Source: JAUXFK01 sp034189035
Lineage (GTDB): Bacteria; Desulfobacterota; UBA8473
Reading direction: 5' to 3'
Assembly: GCA_034189035.1 (NCBI GenBank)
Contig: JAXHVA010000135.1
Location: 1 to 9,750, forward strand
DNA length: 9,750 nt
Part shown: in pieces, positions 6,942-9,750 of the stretch
Position numbering within the stretch: the stretch's first letter is position 1
How the letters are laid out: every line of letters begins with the position of its first letter
Made by a program: the position numbers and the translations under genes
Notes under the pieces: model-generated
What the model saw: the letters and a program-made list of their open reading frames with translations, nothing else
What the model was told of the DNA's origin: nothing
Database searches by the model: none

Positions 6942-7790
6942 CTAATCAAAAGGGAAACTGCCATGGTTTCTTATATGAGCCCAGGATTTGTATATTGGAT
7001 CATCCGAATCTTGAAAAAGTGTTTTGGCCTCTTCACGATAATGCTGTAAGACTTTATTGCGGCCATACAGTTTCCTGTCTTTCCCGATTGGACACACTTT
7101 TATGCAAACTCCACAGGGGTAACAACCTTTAGTTGTGAGCAACTTGCTTCTCTTGGCGCAGGCTTTTTTATCAAAATCAGCGACGAGCCTTCCATCTTTA
7201 TCCCGAAGTTCTTCCTTGCTGATTGTAAAAGCATTCACGGGACAAAGCTCTACACATGCTCCGCATCGTATGCACAGATTCTCTTTGAGTAAAGAATCAG
7301 GAGGAAGTTCTGCGCTAGTAAAAACGGAAACAAATCGCACTCTCGGTCCAAATTCTTTGGTGAGTATGGTATGATTGATACCTATGTTTCCCAATCCTGC
7401 ATAGTATGCTGCGAATATATGTGCAAAAGCAGCCGCAGGCTTTTCTATCAAGACATCAATCCGTGCGTATCCGTCCCTGCTGAAAAATAGAGATGCATGC
7501 CCTTTCCGGTTCAACCACAACGTCAATTCAAAGGCCATATTATCCAGTATGCGATTACTGGTTCGATAGAGTTCCATATGCTGAGCCGAAGGTGTTGTCT
7601 CAACAATAGGGAGCGGCATCTGTATACCGATTACAATAACGGATCGAACGAGAGACCATAGAAAGTCGGGACGGTATGCTTCAGGAACACTACCTGCTTG
7701 TGACCAGGCTTCCACCGAGGCTACGCCAGCCAGATCCGCACCTCGCTCACGAATAAAACATAGCACTTCATCTTTTAGGTCTTGATTCAT
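6942..7790 (-). CDS. QueG-like double 4Fe-4S protein
   Basis: The 282-residue protein belongs to the COG1600 (epoxyqueuosine reductase-like) group. Two 4Fe-4S motifs are visible: C173-x2-C176-x2-C179-x3-C183-P in CIRCGACVELCP, and C223-x2-C226-x2-C229-x3-C233-P in CYPCGVCIKVCP, with an extra C211 between them. The N-terminal half includes AAYYAGLGNIGINHTILTKE, matching the AGLG-x-xG-x-N segment of the cofactor-binding region in QueG relatives. True QueG is longer (about 350-390 residues) with C-terminal HEAT-like repeats that are absent here, so tRNA modification is not assured; this looks like the short relative whose substrate is unknown. The start at 7790 follows GAAGGA on the minus strand with 4-5 bases spacing. 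There is no signal peptide, so it is cytosolic. It probably shares the promoter at 7866-7894 and a transcript with the cupin gene. Confidence 0.8.
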   Translation of the reverse strand: MNQDLKDEVLCFIRERGADLAGVASVEAWSQAGSVPEAYRPDFLWSLVRSVIVIGIQMPLPIVETTPSAQHMELYRTSNRILDNMAFELTLWLNRKGHASLFFSRDGYARIDVLIEKPAAAFAHIFAAYYAGLGNIGINHTILTKEFGPRVRFVSVFTSAELPPDSLLKENLCIRCGACVELCPVNAFTISKEELRDKDGRLVADFDKKACAKRSKLLTTKGCYPCGVCIKVCPIGKDRKLYGRNKVLQHYREEAKTLFQDSDDPIYKSWAHIRNHGSFPFD

Positions 7791-7865
7791 GGGGTCCTTC
7801 TTTTATGAAATTGAGAGAAACACGGATCGTTTCCTTGTTTGAGTATTCATGTCACATATAAGTAA

Positions 7866-7894
7866 TATATAATAACTCCTTTGGTTTCTGTCAA
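7866..7894 (-). promoter_or_regulatory. Strong sigma70-type promoter for the minus-strand pair
   Basis: Read on the minus strand, TTGACA (7894-7889) is followed by exactly 17 bases and TATATA (7871-7866). Transcription would start near 7859, giving a leader of about 70 bases before the QueG-like start. This is the best promoter match in the window and is correctly placed. A second TTGACA lies head-to-head on the plus strand at 7915-7920, so the two boxes form an inverted repeat, but no good plus-strand -10 follows it. Confidence 0.65.
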
Positions 7895-8065
7895 CAAGAA
7901 TACAATTAAAATAATTGACAAAGCCTCAGATAGACTACCTCAATTGTTTTAAAAACGGGGACAGTGAGCAAAAATATTATTCTTCTTCATAAAGAATCTG
8001 TTAAAAATATTTAAAATCTATAGATATCACTTTGAATTCCTGTCAAAATAAGGGGAGGTATTATT

Positions 8066-8203
8066 ATGATTCGCTTATTTCTTGCTACTGTTTTTATTCC
8101 TGTTTTAGTTTTCTTTCCTCGGCTTTTTTCCAGAACAAAGGGCACTTTTGAAGGATTTAATAAGAAGAACATATTTATGGGAGGCAAGAACTATGGATTT
8201 TAA
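8066..8203 (+). CDS. Small hydrophobic membrane-type ORF upstream of nfeD
   Basis: A GGGGAGG at 8052-8058 precedes ATG 8066 and a 45-codon frame. The product starts MIRLFLATVFIPVLVFFPRL, a single membrane-spanning or signal-like segment, followed by a basic hydrophilic tail ending GGKNYGF. Its stop overlaps the start of the NfeD gene by 11 bases, an arrangement typical of translational coupling. I recognise no family. It could be a genuine small membrane protein, a coupling leader, or the remaining start of a larger decayed membrane protein, given that both downstream genes are broken. Confidence 0.45.
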   Translation: MIRLFLATVFIPVLVFFPRLFSRTKGTFEGFNKKNIFMGGKNYGF

Positions 8204-8644
8204 AATTTTTTACTGGCATTGGCTTGTTTTTGGAATGATGCTCATTATTGCAGAAATATTCATTCCGAGTTTCAGCCTCCTTTGGTTTGGATTAGGAGCC
8301 ATTATTATGGGTGTTTTGCTCTTGTTAATGCCTAAATTGGCTTTAAGTTGGCAATTGTTCGTATGGGTGGCATCAAGTTTATTTACATTTATCTGGTTTA
8401 AATTCATAAAACCCCGTATGACGGATCAGACAAAAACAGGGATTACTAAGGAAGCTGTTTTAAGAGAGAGTGGGCAGGTTATCGAACTTCCTGTTGAAGG
8501 AAAGCGAGGTATGGTTCGCTTTTCGAAACCGATTAGGGGGCTGATGAATGGTCTTTTATTTGTGAGGGAGAAGTCTTTTGCGGAGATAGAGTCTTTGTAA
8601 AGGATATGTCGGGAAATACTCTGATTGTCGAGAAGAGAAAATAA
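8193..8644 (+). pseudogene. NfeD-family membrane protein with a frameshift
   Basis: NfeD proteins are small inner-membrane partners of SPFH/stomatin proteins. From ATG 8193 (GGGAGG eight bases upstream) residues 1-75 hold two to three hydrophobic segments, with pieces IIAEIFIPSFSLLWFGLGA and WQLFVWVASSLFTFIWFKF. The short OB-fold domain then begins (VEGKRGMVRFSKPI). The reading frame as written ends at 8600 after 135 residues. From about 8540 the family-like sequence continues in the -1 frame as GADEWSFICEGEVFCGDRVF and SGNTLIVEKRK, to a stop at 8642-8644. The break lies at a G5 run (8536-8540), equivalent to one lost base. The written frame still encodes the membrane part, but its last 20 or so residues are out of frame and the OB fold should be spoiled. 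A sequencing error or ribosomal slippage at the G run is possible. Confidence 0.8.
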
Positions 8645-8688
8645 AGTCAATAAAAATCTCAAATTTATTCATTAAAGGAGGGATTCAA

Positions 8689-9545
8689 ATGGAAGGAATC
8701 ATAGTTGTTTTAGTATTTGAGTTTTGGTTATGGTTACGATTGCTTTAGGTGTAAGAATTTGTGCCACAGGGAAGTAAACATGTTTTACAAAGGCTTTGTA
8801 AATTCAGTAAAACTCTTAGTCCAGGGCTCAATATCATTATCCCCTATATTTAGATAATGTTTCTTATAAAATCATAACAAAAGACATCGTCCTGGATATT
8901 CCTTCACAGGAAGTAATTACACGAGACAACGCAGTAATTATTGCTAATGCAGTAACGTATATCAATATTGTTTCTCCTGAAAAAGCGGTTTATGGGATCG
9001 AAGACTATCGTTTTGCTATTCAAAATTTAGTTCAGACCTCTCTCAGGTCAATTGTTGGTGAGATGGACCTCGATGATGCACTCTCGTCCAGAGATGAAAT
9101 TAAGGCAAAATTAAAGTCTGCAATTTCTGATGACATTGCAGACTGGGGTCTTACTCTTAAAACAGTCGAGATTCAGGATATTAATCCTTCCCAAACTATG
9201 CAAAAGGCCATGGAAGAGCAAGCTGCTGCGGAGAGAGGACGACGGGCTACTGTAACTCTTGCAGATGGTGAAAAAGCTGCAGCAGTCCTTGAAGCGGGAG
9301 GGCGCCTTGAAGCCTCAAGACGTGACGCTGAGGCAAAGGTAGTGTTAGCAGAGGCTACCCAGAAAGCCATACAGAAAGTGACTGAAGCAATTCAAGATAA
9401 AGAATTGCCTGCTGTGTTTTTACTAGGAGAAAAGTATGTTGAAGCAGTGAATAATATCTCTACTTCGCAAAACTCAAAGATTGTTATTCTTCCGGCTGAT
9501 ATTCCAGCAGCTGTAAGGGGAGTTATGAGCACACTCAAAAAATAA
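8689..9545 (+). pseudogene. SPFH/stomatin-like protein (QmcA/slipin type), three frameshifts
   Basis: SPFH proteins are membrane-anchored scaffold proteins that oligomerise in the inner membrane, often encoded next to an NfeD gene as here. After GGAGGG and ATG 8689 (MEGIIVVLVF, the membrane anchor) the frame breaks near 8716-8724 and continues as LVMVTIALGVRI. One extra T near 8757-8760 moves it to VPQGSKHVLQRLCKFSKTLS and PGLNIIIPY. A third break near 8847-8850 moves it to LDNVSYKIITKDIVLDIPSQ, and this frame stays open to 9545. The last part has the SPFH core (AVTYINIVSPEKAVYG, DWGLTLKTVEIQDI), then the Ala/Glu-rich coiled-coil region (AMEEQAAAERGRRATVTLAD) and the C-terminal ILPADIP. The only in-frame ATG of that open frame is 9063, which has a weak GGTGAG before it and would give 160 residues without the membrane anchor. 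Reconstructed length is about 285 residues, normal for the family. Confidence 0.85.
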
Positions 9546-9645
9546 GATATAAATAACATAGAGAAGGAGGAGTAGGGATAAAGACAATTTGTACGATTTA
9601 TAATTGTATTTTTAATTTAATTATTATAAAAAATTCTAATTTAAT
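9546..9645 (+). other. AT-rich spacer with an orphan ribosome binding site
   Basis: A strong GAAGGAGGAG motif at 9563-9572 follows the SPFH gene, but no ATG, GTG or TTG stands at a suitable distance; ATA at 9578-9580 is in start position and its frame is open to the window edge. The following 65 bases are nearly pure A/T. This may be the ruined start of a third gene of the nfeD-SPFH cluster, with the GC-rich element inserted into it. No terminator hairpin with a T-run is seen. Confidence 0.35.
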
Positions 9646-9750
9646 CGCGGTGCTGACCGGCACCGGGGGCCTCACAAGCAAACGCAGTTTGATTGTGCGG
9701 TTCACGGTGTCCGGTCAAGTACCTTGTTCTGGCGCGCGGAGCGCGACGGA
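9646..9750 (+). other. GC-rich structured element, possible group II intron 5' end
   Basis: Base composition jumps from almost pure A/T to GC-rich at about 9646 and stays so to the edge. Hairpins are dense. CGGTGC/GCACCG pairs at 9648-9653 with 9660-9665. CACAAGCAAAC (9673-9683) pairs with GTTTGATTGTG (9687-9697), 10 of 11 positions, around a GCA loop. GACCGG-CACCG (9655-9665) matches CGGTG-TCCGGTC (9705-9716) as an imperfect outer stem. CGCGC/GCGCG pairs at 9733-9737 with 9741-9745. From 9695 the order GTGCG, then GGTGT, then GTCAAGTA recalls the conserved GUGYG start and following GGUGU..GUCAAGU of bacterial group II introns. The intron-encoded protein and domain V would lie beyond the window. 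If it is an intron, the structured bases before 9695 need another explanation. Alternatives are an insertion-sequence end or another structured RNA. Confidence 0.35.

Noticed and set aside
6926..7374. Open plus-strand frames opposite the 4Fe-4S protein gene
   Set aside because: The minus-strand gene has two textbook cysteine motifs; the opposite frames look like composition shadows.
7979..7999. ATTCTT...AAGAAT hairpin as a terminator
   Set aside because: The stem is only six weak base pairs and no T-run follows it.
8148..8192. Upstream extension of the NfeD frame
   Set aside because: The extra 15 residues lack a ribosome binding site and precede the natural first membrane segment; ATG 8193 has GGGAGG eight bases upstream.
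9673..9697. Integron attC-like recombination site
   Set aside because: The imperfect hairpin is suggestive, but the GTTRRRY / RYYYAAC core sites and gene-cassette context are missing.

Overview
The window is AT-rich bacterial DNA (roughly 40% G+C by eye) with Shine-Dalgarno-led genes, and it carries a strikingly uneven load of mutations. The intact genes suggest an anaerobe or facultative anaerobe: a ferredoxin-type 2-oxoacid oxidoreductase pair, a glycogen-type ADP-glucose pyrophosphorylase, a thiol-dioxygenase-like cupin and a double-cluster 4Fe-4S protein. The protein styles and base composition would fit a desulfobacterial or anammox-type (Brocadiales) lineage, but this is a weak impression from memory, not a placement.

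Region 1 (1-1067) holds two decayed genes: the C-terminal part of a DUF4143-type AAA ATPase (1-553), broken into several frames, and a DUF302 gene (695-1067) with a lost start codon, a frameshift and a nonsense codon. Region 2 (1068-1828) has no intact gene. It holds short coding-like remnants, including one on the minus strand at 1465-1623, and sigma70-like promoter candidates.

Region 3 (1829-6098) is the healthy core, all on the plus strand: glgC; a 40-codon TTG-start ORF; korA (gamma and alpha domains fused); korB; and a 54-codon charged ORF with a near-perfect Shine-Dalgarno. Glucose-1-phosphate activation for glycogen therefore sits beside reversible 2-oxoacid/ferredoxin chemistry. KorB appears to lack one of the cysteines expected to hold its 4Fe-4S cluster.

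Region 4 (6239-7894) is a minus-strand pair, converging on the core: a QueG-like double 4Fe-4S protein followed by a cysteine-dioxygenase-like cupin. It is probably transcribed from a strong TTGACA-17-TATATA promoter at 7866-7894.

Region 5 (8066-9545) is a plus-strand membrane-protein cluster: a 45-codon hydrophobic ORF, an NfeD-family gene and an SPFH/stomatin (QmcA-like) gene. NfeD carries one frameshift and the SPFH gene three, so both members of a known functional pair look broken. Region 6 (9546-9750) begins with an orphan ribosome binding site in very AT-rich DNA and changes abruptly near 9646 to GC-rich, hairpin-dense sequence. From 9695 that sequence resembles the 5' end of a bacterial group II intron, and it runs off the window.

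I see no CRISPR array, tRNA, rRNA or complete insertion sequence. The most notable points are the clustered decay on both flanks of an intact core, the altered cluster ligand set in KorB, three small ORFs with good ribosome binding sites, and the structured element at the right edge.
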